Source of the DNA: an uncultured Actinomyces sp.
Lineage (GTDB): Bacteria > Actinomycetota > Actinomycetes > Actinomycetales > Actinomycetaceae
DNA length: 5,701 bases
Direction: 5' to 3'
Assembly: GCA_902773415.1 (NCBI GenBank)
Contig: CACYEE010000213.1
Coordinates: forward strand, 1 to 5,701
In this document: one piece after another, positions 1-5,625 of the stretch
How positions within the stretch are numbered: the first letter of the stretch is position 1
How the letters are laid out: every line of letters starts with the position of its first letter
Notes under the pieces: model-generated
Database searches by the model: none
The model's input: the letters and a program-made list of their open reading frames with translations, nothing else
Told to the model about the DNA's origin: nothing
Made by a program: the position numbers and the translations under genes

Positions 1-230
1 CCAAGTCTATCAGCAAGTGGGAGAACCATTTCCCAGCACGACCCCGGGATCCAAACGCTTAATACCAAGTCTATCAGCAAGTGGGAGAACCATTTCCCAG
101 CCGTATTCTTTCGACGGAATTTTCGCGAAGCAAGTCTATCAGCAAGTGGGAGAACCATTTCCCAGCCCACGTCGCGGGCTTGATGTTCCAATGCCAAGTC
201 TATCAGCAAGTGGGAGAACCATTTCCCAGC
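1..230 (-). CRISPR. CRISPR array, right-hand end (4 repeats, 3 complete spacers), type II-C-like
   Basis: Four identical 36-bp direct repeats lie at 2-37, 66-101, 131-166 and 195-230. On the plus strand they begin CAAGTCTATC and end CCCAGC. They are separated by unrelated spacers of 28, 29 and 28 nt (38-65, 102-130, 167-194). Base 1 is the end of a further spacer, so the array continues to the left. Read on the minus strand the repeat begins GCTGGG, carries GGTTCTC and ends CTGATAGACTTG. This resembles, from memory, the C. diphtheriae type II-C repeat (CTGGG, GTTCTC, CTGATAGACTT in the same places). In type II systems the crRNA is spacer followed by the 5' part of the repeat, so I infer crRNA sense is the minus strand. 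No cas gene is in the window; cas9, cas1 and cas2 would be expected to the left or elsewhere. The array itself is certain, the subtype and direction are inferred. Confidence 0.96.
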
Positions 231-254
231 AAACTACTTTTGCTTGAGTCCATT

Positions 255-290
255 CAAGTTTATCGATGTGCGGCAGGGCCGCATTTCCGA
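255..290. repeat. Diverged CRISPR-repeat copy: degenerate terminal repeat or tracrRNA anti-repeat
   Basis: The first ten bases (CAAGTTTATC) match the start of the CRISPR repeat at 9 of 10 positions. The middle is diverged, and ATTTCC recurs at 283-288, shifted by two bases from its place in the repeat. It lies 24 nt after the last intact repeat, close to one spacer length, as expected of a decayed terminal repeat. Conserved ends with a diverged middle also fit a type II anti-repeat: a plus-strand RNA from here could pair with the crRNA repeat over GAUAGACUUG (10 pairs, one G-U) and GGAAAUG (7 pairs). No clear tracrRNA tail with a terminal hairpin and U-tract follows, so the choice stays open. 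Confidence 0.6.
269..283. repeat. Small GC hairpin beside the CRISPR array
   Basis: TGCGGC (269-274) and GCCGCA (278-283) form a perfect 6-bp stem with a 3-nt loop. On the plus strand it is followed by TTTCCGATTT, so it is a weak terminator-like shape. It lies inside the diverged repeat copy and may explain why the middle of that copy departs from the repeat. Confidence 0.4.
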
Positions 291-393
291 TTTGGTGTGC
301 ATTGAGACGCGCTGGTTGCATCGGCGAATGGAAATAGTGTGCCGTGGTTGATGAACCTGAGAAGCGCTGGACAAGGGTAGTGCCATGTCGCAA

Positions 394-421
394 GGCGGAC
401 ACCAGGAAAGGCATGTCCGCC
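394..421. repeat. 8-bp-stem inverted repeat
   Basis: GGCGGACA (394-401) and TGTCCGCC (414-421) are perfect reverse complements separated by 12 nt. No T-run follows on either strand, so it is not an ordinary intrinsic terminator. Its role is unknown. Confidence 0.5.
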
Positions 422-518
422 AACGGCCCGGAAACATGTTGCAAACCGTCGCGAAGCCCGCTCTGCCCGCGCCGCAACCGGGAACCGGACCGGACAACCA
501 TGACCGCCGCACGGAAGC

Positions 519-594
519 GCGCACAACCCGGAACGCACTGACGGGAACAGCCGCCCGCCCTGCCACTTTGTCCGCTTCGTTCCGAGTTGTGCGC
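519..594. repeat. 17-bp imperfect inverted repeat with 42-nt interior
   Basis: The left arm at 519-535 (GCGCACAACCCGGAACG) pairs with the right arm at 578-594 (CGTTCCGAGTTGTGCGC) at 16 of 17 positions, with one C/A mismatch at 528/585. The interior is 42 nt long. This is too good to expect by chance at this distance. It could be the stem of a non-coding RNA, the ends of a small non-autonomous repeat unit, or a REP-type element. No T-run follows. Confidence 0.6.
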
Positions 595-657
595 ACCCGA
601 CACCCCGGCCAGCCCGCAGCACACGCCGCCGCCAGCTCCAGAACCGCGCCCGCGCGA

Positions 658-690
658 GCGTATCAAAGGGGTCAGACCCCTTTGATACGC
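658..690. repeat. Perfect 33-nt palindrome with GGGGTCAGACCCC core
   Basis: Arms 658-673 and 675-690 are perfect reverse complements over 16 bp around a single central A at 674. The arms read GCGTATCAAAGGGGTC outward to inward. As RNA or single-stranded DNA this is a 15-bp stem closed by a 3-nt loop. The AAAGGGGTCAGACCCCTTT core is a motif I associate, from memory, with dispersed REP-like palindromes and IS200-like Y1 (RAYT-type) transposase neighbourhoods in diverse bacteria. No transposase is in the window. No T-run follows the stem on either strand, so a standard terminator is unlikely. Confidence 0.75.
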
Positions 691-721
691 CAGGCGATTC
701 CAATGCCAAGGAGGCGTTTGC

Positions 722-735
722 GCGAGCTTGCTCGC
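722..735. repeat. Short GCGAGC/GCTCGC palindrome
   Basis: GCGAGC (722-727) and GCTCGC (730-735) pair perfectly around TT. It lies 32 bases right of the large palindrome and resembles the stem of REP-type repeats, so the two may belong to one repeat cluster. Short palindromes are common in DNA this GC-rich, so support is modest. Confidence 0.35.
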
Positions 736-860
736 CCGAGACCGGAGCGAGGAAGCCGCGAGAGGGAACGAGGCGACCGGGCACAGTCCCTCTTGCGGTA
801 CCCGGAAACGGCATGCTGCATAAACAGGAACCCGAGGCGTCGAGGGGCCGGTTGGCGCGG

Positions 861-866
861 TAGGCT
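861..866 (+). promoter_or_regulatory. Candidate -10 element (TAGGCT) for a leaderless methyltransferase mRNA
   Basis: TAGGCT fits the actinobacterial TAnnnT pattern for the -10 hexamer of the housekeeping sigma factor. Its last base is seven bases before the A of the ATG at 873, so transcription would start at or next to the start codon. No good -35 is visible around 838-843 (CGTCGA), and the upstream region has no strong Shine-Dalgarno sequence. The same hexamer occurs in the candidate topA promoter. Confidence 0.4.
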
Positions 867-872
867 CGTCAT

Positions 873-2699
873 ATGACCGCTCAGCCCAACGCCGCCGGCA
901 TCCTCTCCTGCGCCGATGCCGCCCTTCTTGCCCGCGCCTTGCGCGCCGACCTCGCCGAATACGCGCCCGAGGCTATCGCCGAACTGCTCGGCCCGGAGGC
1001 CGCCGAAGCCCTGGAACGGGAACAGCGCGTGCCGGCCGTGCGGGCGGCGCGGGAAGCCTGCGCACGCCAGGAGGCCAGCATCCTCGCGGTGCAGATTCGC
1101 GCCCTCATGCTCCGGGAACCGCTCCCGAGAGCCGAACTTGAGCGGGCCTTTCCGGCGCTTGCGGCCTTGCCCGGCGCCTTCGACTTGCTCTTCGCCCCGG
1201 TTTCGCCCTCGCAGTCGGTCGCGGATTTGGCCGCAGCCCCGCCTCCCGTCAGCGTTTCCGTCGCGAAGAGCGCTCCTCCCGAAGGTGCCGCCCGGCCCGG
1301 CGGCAATACCGCCCCGACCCCGAACGCTGCCCCGAGCCAAGATACCGCCCTCGTCGCCCGTTTCCAGATCCGCGCAATCGCCGTGCCGGCCCATGTGCGC
1401 GCGGCGTCGCCCCCGGAGGCTCCGCGCGAGGCGTCCGCCCCTCAGGCCTCGCGTGCGGCCTGCCGTCCCGAGGCTCCCGCACGTATCCTGGTCGCCTCGG
1501 ATTGGGGCGAGGTCGTGGGGGCGAAGCCTGGTTCGGAGCACGTCATGCCGGTAGGCGGAGCCACCCGGTCGCTCATGGCGCTCGCCGCCTACGCGCCGGG
1601 CCGGCGGGTTCTCGATGTGGGTACGGGGTGCGGCATTCACGCGATTCTTGCGGCCCTTGCCGGCGCGCATGTCACGGCCACCGACGTTTCCCCGCGCGCT
1701 CTCGGCTTTGCACGGCTGAATGCGGCGTTTGCGGGCGTTGCCGTCGATTTGCGCGAGGGTTCGCTTCTTGAGCCCGTGGCGGGGGAAACCTTCGATGCGA
1801 TCGTCTCGAATCCGCCGTTTGTCATCACTCCGGATTCGGTGCGCGAGCGTGCGCGTTTCATCTATCGTGATGGCGGGATGCCGGGCGATTGCCTTGTTGC
1901 GGGCCTGCTTGGCGGCTTGCGGGAGGTGCTTGCGCCGGGCGGGAGGGCCTGGATACTTGCGAACTGGGAGGTGCGCGGCGGCTGGGACGAGCCGGTGCGC
2001 GAGTGGACGGCAGGCCTTGAGGCGTGGGCGATGTGCCGCGAGGAGCTTGAGCCTGCGCGTTATGCGGAGATGTGGCTGCGCGACGGCGGTCTCGCGCCGG
2101 GTTCGCCCGGCTACGAGGAGGCCTATGGGGCGTGGATCGAGGATTTCGGGGCGCGTGGGGTGCGCGCCGTCGCGATGGGGTTCCTGTTGTTGGGGGCACC
2201 GGAGAGCGGGAGCGAAATGCAGGGCGACGCAGGGCGCGCGTTGCCTTGCGATTCGCGCGGGGTTCCTAAGGGTCCGCCTGTTTTCCGGCTGTTCCAGCGT
2301 CTTGCCGGCCCGATGCCGCCGGTCGATGCGCTGCATTCCTACACGGAGCGGGTGTGGGCGAACCGCGGGCTTGCGTCGGCTTCGGACGCGGAGCTTGCCG
2401 CGTTGCGCCTGCGAACGGTGCAGGCCGTCGAGCAGCGGCTTTACGTGCCGGGAGCTGCGGAGCCGTTCCTGATCAAGTTGAGCCAGCTGGAGGGTTTCGG
2501 CGAGGAGGTCCGTTTGACGACGGAGGGTGCGGCGGCTATTGGCGCGTGCGACGGCGAGCTGACTCTTGGGGAGATTTCGGATGCGGTGCGGATGCTTGTG
2601 CCGGAGGCGGGCGGCGCGCCGGACGCGCCGCTGGTCGAGGGGCTTGGGGAGCTGGCGCGTCTGCTTGCGGGCCTGGGGATGCTGGTGGCGGAGCCTTAG
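873..2699 (+). CDS. Class I SAM-dependent methyltransferase, HemK/RlmG-like (NPPF motif), upstream of topA
   Basis: The 608-residue protein has three parts. Residues 1-120 are an Ala/Leu-rich helical region, of the type annotated as DUF7059 in actinobacterial homologues. Residues about 122-204 are a Pro/Ala-rich stretch. Residues about 205-440 are a Rossmann-type methyltransferase core, followed by a C-terminal region (about 465-608) that ends in what may be a winged-helix-like segment. Visible motifs are the SAM-binding motif I VLDVGTGCGIH (246-256), an acidic motif II at D271 (TATD) and the catalytic NPPF (313-316). NPPF/Y is typical of enzymes that methylate exocyclic amines of bases or glutamine amides (RlmG, RsmC, TrmN6, PrmC), but the substrate cannot be told from sequence. 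ATG at 873 is chosen because it opens the coherent frame. Only a weak GGTAGG lies upstream, and a TAGGCT -10 suggests leaderless expression. Codon choice changes partway, C-ending in the first third and G/T-ending later. No signal peptide or membrane segment is evident; cytoplasmic. Confidence 0.9.
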   Translation: MTAQPNAAGILSCADAALLARALRADLAEYAPEAIAELLGPEAAEALEREQRVPAVRAAREACARQEASILAVQIRALMLREPLPRAELERAFPALAALPGAFDLLFAPVSPSQSVADLAAAPPPVSVSVAKSAPPEGAARPGGNTAPTPNAAPSQDTALVARFQIRAIAVPAHVRAASPPEAPREASAPQASRAACRPEAPARILVASDWGEVVGAKPGSEHVMPVGGATRSLMALAAYAPGRRVLDVGTGCGIHAILAALAGAHVTATDVSPRALGFARLNAAFAGVAVDLREGSLLEPVAGETFDAIVSNPPFVITPDSVRERARFIYRDGGMPGDCLVAGLLGGLREVLAPGGRAWILANWEVRGGWDEPVREWTAGLEAWAMCREELEPARYAEMWLRDGGLAPGSPGYEEAYGAWIEDFGARGVRAVAMGFLLLGAPESGSEMQGDAGRALPCDSRGVPKGPPVFRLFQRLAGPMPPVDALHSYTERVWANRGLASASDAELAALRLRTVQAVEQRLYVPGAAEPFLIKLSQLEGFGEEVRLTTEGAAAIGACDGELTLGEISDAVRMLVPEAGGAPDAPLVEGLGELARLLAGLGMLVAEP

Positions 2700-2793
2700 G
2701 CGACGGGCGGGTTCGGTGCGGCGCGGGGTGGTTGCGGTCGGGCCGGAGGGGTGCGCTAAGGTGGGCGGAGGCGTGCTGCGGAAATTCTCGCCG

Positions 2794-2828
2794 GTTTTGT
2801 TTTGGAGGCCCGTGCTAGGCTTCGGACA
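2794..2828 (+). promoter_or_regulatory. Candidate topA promoter (extended -10 TGCTAGGCT)
   Basis: TGCTAGGCT at 2813-2821 has the extended -10 form TG-n-TAGGCT, a plausible actinobacterial -10. A weak T-rich -35 (GTTTTG, 2794-2799) lies 16 bp upstream. Initiation would fall near A2828 and give a leader of about 40 nt that includes the ribosome binding site. A rival is CGGACA (2823-2828), 17 bp, TATAGA (2846-2851), but its start point would fall inside the ribosome binding site. topA promoters are supercoiling-sensitive in several bacteria; nothing in this sequence proves that here. Confidence 0.35.
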
Positions 2829-2854
2829 GGCGCGCATGGCGCATATATAGAGGT

Positions 2855-2862
2855 AAAGGAAG
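2855..2862 (+). promoter_or_regulatory. topA ribosome binding site
   Basis: AAAGGAAG precedes topA. The AAGGA core (2856-2860) is nine bases before GTG 2870 but only three before TTG 2864, so it favours the GTG start. A second purine block, AGAGGT (2849-2854), could serve the TTG start with a gap of about ten bases, so the alternative is not excluded. Confidence 0.6.
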
Positions 2863-2869
2863 TTTGAAC

Positions 2870-5581
2870 GTGACGAAGCTTGTGATTGTGGAGTCTCCTT
2901 CTAAGGCTCGGACGATTGGGCGGTTCCTTGGCGAGGACTATACGGTGCTTGCCTCGGTCGGCCATATCCGCGACCTCGCCCAGCCGAAGGCCGTGCCGGA
3001 GAAGATGAAGAGCGCCTATGGCGAGTACGCAATCGACATCGACGGCGGTTTCGAGCCGTACTATGTCGTGTCGGATGGCAAGAAGAAGACGGTCACGGAC
3101 CTGAAGAAGGCCTTGAAGGATGCCGACGAGCTCCTTCTCGCAACCGACGAGGACCGCGAGGGGGAGGCGATTGCCTGGCATCTGCTTGAGCTGCTCGATC
3201 CGAAGGTGCCGGTCAAGCGGATGGTGTTCCACGAGATTACGAAGTCCGCGATCGATTCGGCTCTGGCAAGCCCGCGTGAGCTCGACACGCAGCTTGTCGA
3301 CGCCCAGGAGTCGCGCCGTATTCTCGACCGGCTTGTCGGTTACAAGATTTCCCCGATGCTGTGGAGAAAGATCGGGGCGGGGACGTCGGCGGGCCGCGTA
3401 CAGTCTGCGGCGACGCGGCTGCTTGTGGACCGCGAACGCGAACGCATGGCTTTCGTGGCGGCGTCGTACGCGGATGTGACTGCGACTTTCGCGAAGGGCG
3501 AGGAGGCTTTCGACGCGAAGCTTGTCGCGGTGTCGGGCAAGCGGATTGCGACGGGCAAGGATTTTGGCGACGACGGTGTTCTCACGAAGGCCGGTGTCGT
3601 GAATCTCGACCTGAATACGGCGCGGGCCGTCGCGGATTTCGTTGCCGGCGCGGAGGGTACGGTGACGAGCGTGGAAACGAAGCCCTACAGGCGGCATCCG
3701 GGCCCGCCGTTTACGACGTCGACTCTCCAGCAGGCCGCGCATTCGCTGGGAATGAGCGCACGCCAGACGATGAGCACCGCGCAGTACCTGTACGAAAACG
3801 GCTACATCACCTACATGCGTACCGATTCGGTGGCGCTGTCGAGCCAGGCGGTCGAGGCGGCGCGAAGCCAGATTGCGGCGGAGTTCGGCGCGCGGTACGT
3901 GCCGGAGAAGCCGAATAGGTATGCGAACAGGTCGAAGGGCGCGCAGGAGGCGCACGAGGCGATTCGTCCGGCCGGAAACGAGTTCCGCCATCCGCGCGAA
4001 GTGGCCGGCAAGCTGTCGGAGTCGCAGCACAAGCTGTACGAGCTCATCTGGAAGCGCACGCTTGCTTCGCAGATGGCCGATGCGCTGGGCAATACGGCGA
4101 CGGTAAAAGTGCAGGTCGAGGGCGTTCCTGAGGTGGATTCGGCGGAGTTTTCGGCTTCGGGAACCGTCATCGCCTTCGCGGGTTTCCGCAAAGTGTACGG
4201 GGTCGAGGAAGGCTCGTCCGGTTCGGCGCGCAAGGGCGAGAAGGAGACGCGCCTTCCCGAACTTTCCCGGGGCGAAACGGTGCCGGCGCGCGAGGCGAAG
4301 GCCGAGGGGCATCAGACCGCTCCGCCGCCGCGCTACAACGACGCTTCGCTTGTGAAGAAGATGGAGGAGCTGGGAATCGGGCGTCCTTCCACCTACGCAT
4401 CGACAATCCAGACGATTCTCAACCGAGACTACGCCGAACGGCGCGGCGGGGCTCTCGTGCCGACGATGAAGGCCTTCTCGGTGACGCAGCTCCTTGAAGG
4501 GGCGCTGCCCGAGCTTGTCGACTACGACTTTACGGCCGACATGGAAGCTGAGCTTGACCGGATCGCGGCCGGCGAGGAAAGCCGCGTCGACTATCTCACC
4601 CGTTTCTGGAAAGGAGCGGGGGAACATCAGGGCCTTGAGACGCTTGTCGACAACATGGTTGATGTCGATGCGCGCGTCGTCAACTCGATCGATCTGGGCG
4701 AAGGCTTCCTCCTGCGCAACGGCCGTTACGGCGCGTACCTTCAGGAGGTCGATGCCGACGGCAACGAGGTGCGCCACGGTTCGGTGCCCGAAGGCCTCGC
4801 CGTCGACGAGATTACGGCGGAGAAGGCCCGCGAGATCCTCGAAACTACGGCCGGGGACGGGCGCGAGCTCGGCGTCGACCCGGAAACCGGACGCAAGGTT
4901 CTTGCCAAGGATGGCCGATACGGGCCCTACTTCACCGATGTTGTCGGCGAGGACGAAGTGCTTTACACGAAGACCGGCAAGGTTTCCAAGCGCAAGCCGA
5001 AACCGCGAACAGCCTCGCTTTTCAAGTCGATGGACTTGGCGACGGTGACGCTTGAGGACGCCCTGCGCCTGTTCGGGCTGCCGCGCACCGTCGGCGAGAC
5101 GGCCGACGGCTACACGATCAAGGCGCAGAACGGACGCTACGGGCCGTACATGACGAAGGAGAAGGCCGGCGAGACGACCAAGCCCGAGACGCGCTCCCTC
5201 GAATCGGAGGAGCAGATTTTCAAAATCACGCTTGAGCAGGCCGAGGCGGTTTATGCCCGGCCGAAGCAGCGGCGCGGGCGCGGCGCAAGCCAGGCGCCCC
5301 TGCGCGAACTCGGCAACGACCCGGCCACCGGCGCTCCCGTCGTGGTCAAGGATGGCCGTTTCGGGCCGTACGTGACCGACGGGACGACGAATGCGTCCCT
5401 GCGGCGCGGCGACGAACCGGAGTCGATTACTCCCGAGCGGGCCTACGAGCTGCTGGCCGAGCGCCGCGAGAAGGGTCCGGTGAAGAAGAAGCGCACGACG
5501 AAGAAGGCTTCGGCGTCGAAGAAGGCGGGTGCGAAAAAGACCGCCGCGAAGAAGGCGGCGAAGAAGGAATCCGAAGAGTAG
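2870..5581 (+). CDS. topA: DNA topoisomerase I (type IA, omega protein)
   Basis: This enzyme relaxes negatively supercoiled DNA by Mg2+-dependent single-strand passage through a 5'-phosphotyrosine intermediate. From GTG 2870 the protein is 903 residues and begins MTKLVIVESPSKARTI, the usual start of bacterial TopA; TTG 2864 would add two residues (MN). The Toprim domain carries the catalytic E8 and the acidic DEDRE cluster (D93, D95, E97). The active-site tyrosine is Y315 in ITYMRTDS, and the GRPSTYA segment near 504-510 is typical of the family. The C-terminal half has no Cys4 zinc fingers. Instead it holds four GR(Y/F)G(P/A)Y repeats near residues 616, 680, 753 and 827, then a Lys/Ala-rich tail from about 868, as known for actinobacterial TopA, where the tail aids DNA binding and processivity. 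All key residues are present and the gene looks intact. It lies 44 bp upstream of tmk. Confidence 0.97.
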   Translation: MTKLVIVESPSKARTIGRFLGEDYTVLASVGHIRDLAQPKAVPEKMKSAYGEYAIDIDGGFEPYYVVSDGKKKTVTDLKKALKDADELLLATDEDREGEAIAWHLLELLDPKVPVKRMVFHEITKSAIDSALASPRELDTQLVDAQESRRILDRLVGYKISPMLWRKIGAGTSAGRVQSAATRLLVDRERERMAFVAASYADVTATFAKGEEAFDAKLVAVSGKRIATGKDFGDDGVLTKAGVVNLDLNTARAVADFVAGAEGTVTSVETKPYRRHPGPPFTTSTLQQAAHSLGMSARQTMSTAQYLYENGYITYMRTDSVALSSQAVEAARSQIAAEFGARYVPEKPNRYANRSKGAQEAHEAIRPAGNEFRHPREVAGKLSESQHKLYELIWKRTLASQMADALGNTATVKVQVEGVPEVDSAEFSASGTVIAFAGFRKVYGVEEGSSGSARKGEKETRLPELSRGETVPAREAKAEGHQTAPPPRYNDASLVKKMEELGIGRPSTYASTIQTILNRDYAERRGGALVPTMKAFSVTQLLEGALPELVDYDFTADMEAELDRIAAGEESRVDYLTRFWKGAGEHQGLETLVDNMVDVDARVVNSIDLGEGFLLRNGRYGAYLQEVDADGNEVRHGSVPEGLAVDEITAEKAREILETTAGDGRELGVDPETGRKVLAKDGRYGPYFTDVVGEDEVLYTKTGKVSKRKPKPRTASLFKSMDLATVTLEDALRLFGLPRTVGETADGYTIKAQNGRYGPYMTKEKAGETTKPETRSLESEEQIFKITLEQAEAVYARPKQRRGRGASQAPLRELGNDPATGAPVVVKDGRFGPYVTDGTTNASLRRGDEPESITPERAYELLAERREKGPVKKKRTTKKASASKKAGAKKTAAKKAAKKESEE

Positions 5582-5583
5582 GG

Positions 5584-5598
5584 CGCAGCGAGGCTGCG
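5584..5598. repeat. Small hairpin between topA and tmk, not a clear terminator
   Basis: CGCAGC and GCTGCG form a 6-bp stem around GAG just after the topA stop codon. No T-run follows; the tmk ribosome binding site does. Read-through or mild attenuation is more likely than full termination. Confidence 0.3.
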
Positions 5599-5610
5599 GC
5601 CGGTGCGCGG

Positions 5611-5620
5611 GGAGAAGGAG
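5611..5620 (+). promoter_or_regulatory. tmk ribosome binding site
   Basis: GGAGAAGGAG is a strong Shine-Dalgarno sequence ending five bases before ATG 5626. It fixes the tmk start and supports translation from a topA-tmk read-through transcript. Confidence 0.75.
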
Positions 5621-5625
5621 CGGCG

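Larger units (their letters stand above)
291..872. other. Intergenic region without a convincing gene; several inverted repeats
   Basis: This stretch of about 580 bases lies between the CRISPR array and the methyltransferase gene. Open frames cross it on both strands, but their translations are Arg/Pro/Ala-rich, show no recognisable domain and look like the chance frames of GC-rich DNA. What can be seen are inverted repeats at 394-421, 519-594, 658-690 and 722-735, listed separately. Around 801-825 is a loosely similar direct copy of 427-446 (both begin CCCGGAAAC and continue with an ATG-TGCA-AAC pattern). The density of paired arms suggests non-coding repeat DNA or a structured RNA rather than decayed coding sequence. 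Confidence 0.6.
2700..2863. other. G-rich methyltransferase-topA intergenic region
   Basis: The gap is strongly G-rich on the plus strand up to about 2780, then becomes more AT-containing. I see no hairpin with a T-run that would terminate the methyltransferase transcript, so read-through into topA is possible. The 3' part carries the candidate topA promoter and the ribosome binding site. Confidence 0.5.

Noticed and set aside
122..129. 8-bp palindrome TTCGCGAA at the end of the second spacer
   Set aside because: It is part of a spacer, so it reflects the source protospacer and is short enough to be chance.
17..305. Open frames running through the CRISPR repeats, giving a repeated VYQQVGEPFPS-like peptide
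   Set aside because: The periodic peptide is a by-product of translating the CRISPR repeat; spacer lengths of 28/29/28 do not preserve a frame and no start signal supports a gene.
139..666. Minus-strand open frame covering part of the CRISPR array and the intergenic region
   Set aside because: It includes CRISPR repeats and spacers in its coding frame and its translation shows low-complexity Gly/Arg/Ser content, so a real gene is implausible.
658..690. The palindrome as an intrinsic transcription terminator
   Set aside because: The stem is strong, but neither strand has a T-run after it; the AAA/TTT bases are inside the stem itself.
793..824. A -35/-10 pair TTGCGG...CATAAA upstream of the methyltransferase
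   Set aside because: The spacing is 20 bp and the hexamers match poorly; the TAGGCT at 861-866 is the better candidate.
385..876. 163-codon plus-strand open frame ahead of the methyltransferase
   Set aside because: It crosses the perfect palindrome and other inverted repeats, is Arg/Pro-rich and has no domain. Its overlap of the methyltransferase start looks accidental.
672..2837. 721-codon open frame on the minus strand opposite the methyltransferase
   Set aside because: The translation is Arg/Pro/Gly-rich with no recognisable domain, and it lies opposite a gene with clear motif I and NPPF motifs. It is a typical antisense shadow in GC-rich DNA.
2756..4777. 673-codon open frame on the minus strand opposite topA
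   Set aside because: It lies antisense to an intact, strongly conserved topA and its Arg/His/Leu-rich translation shows no family features.
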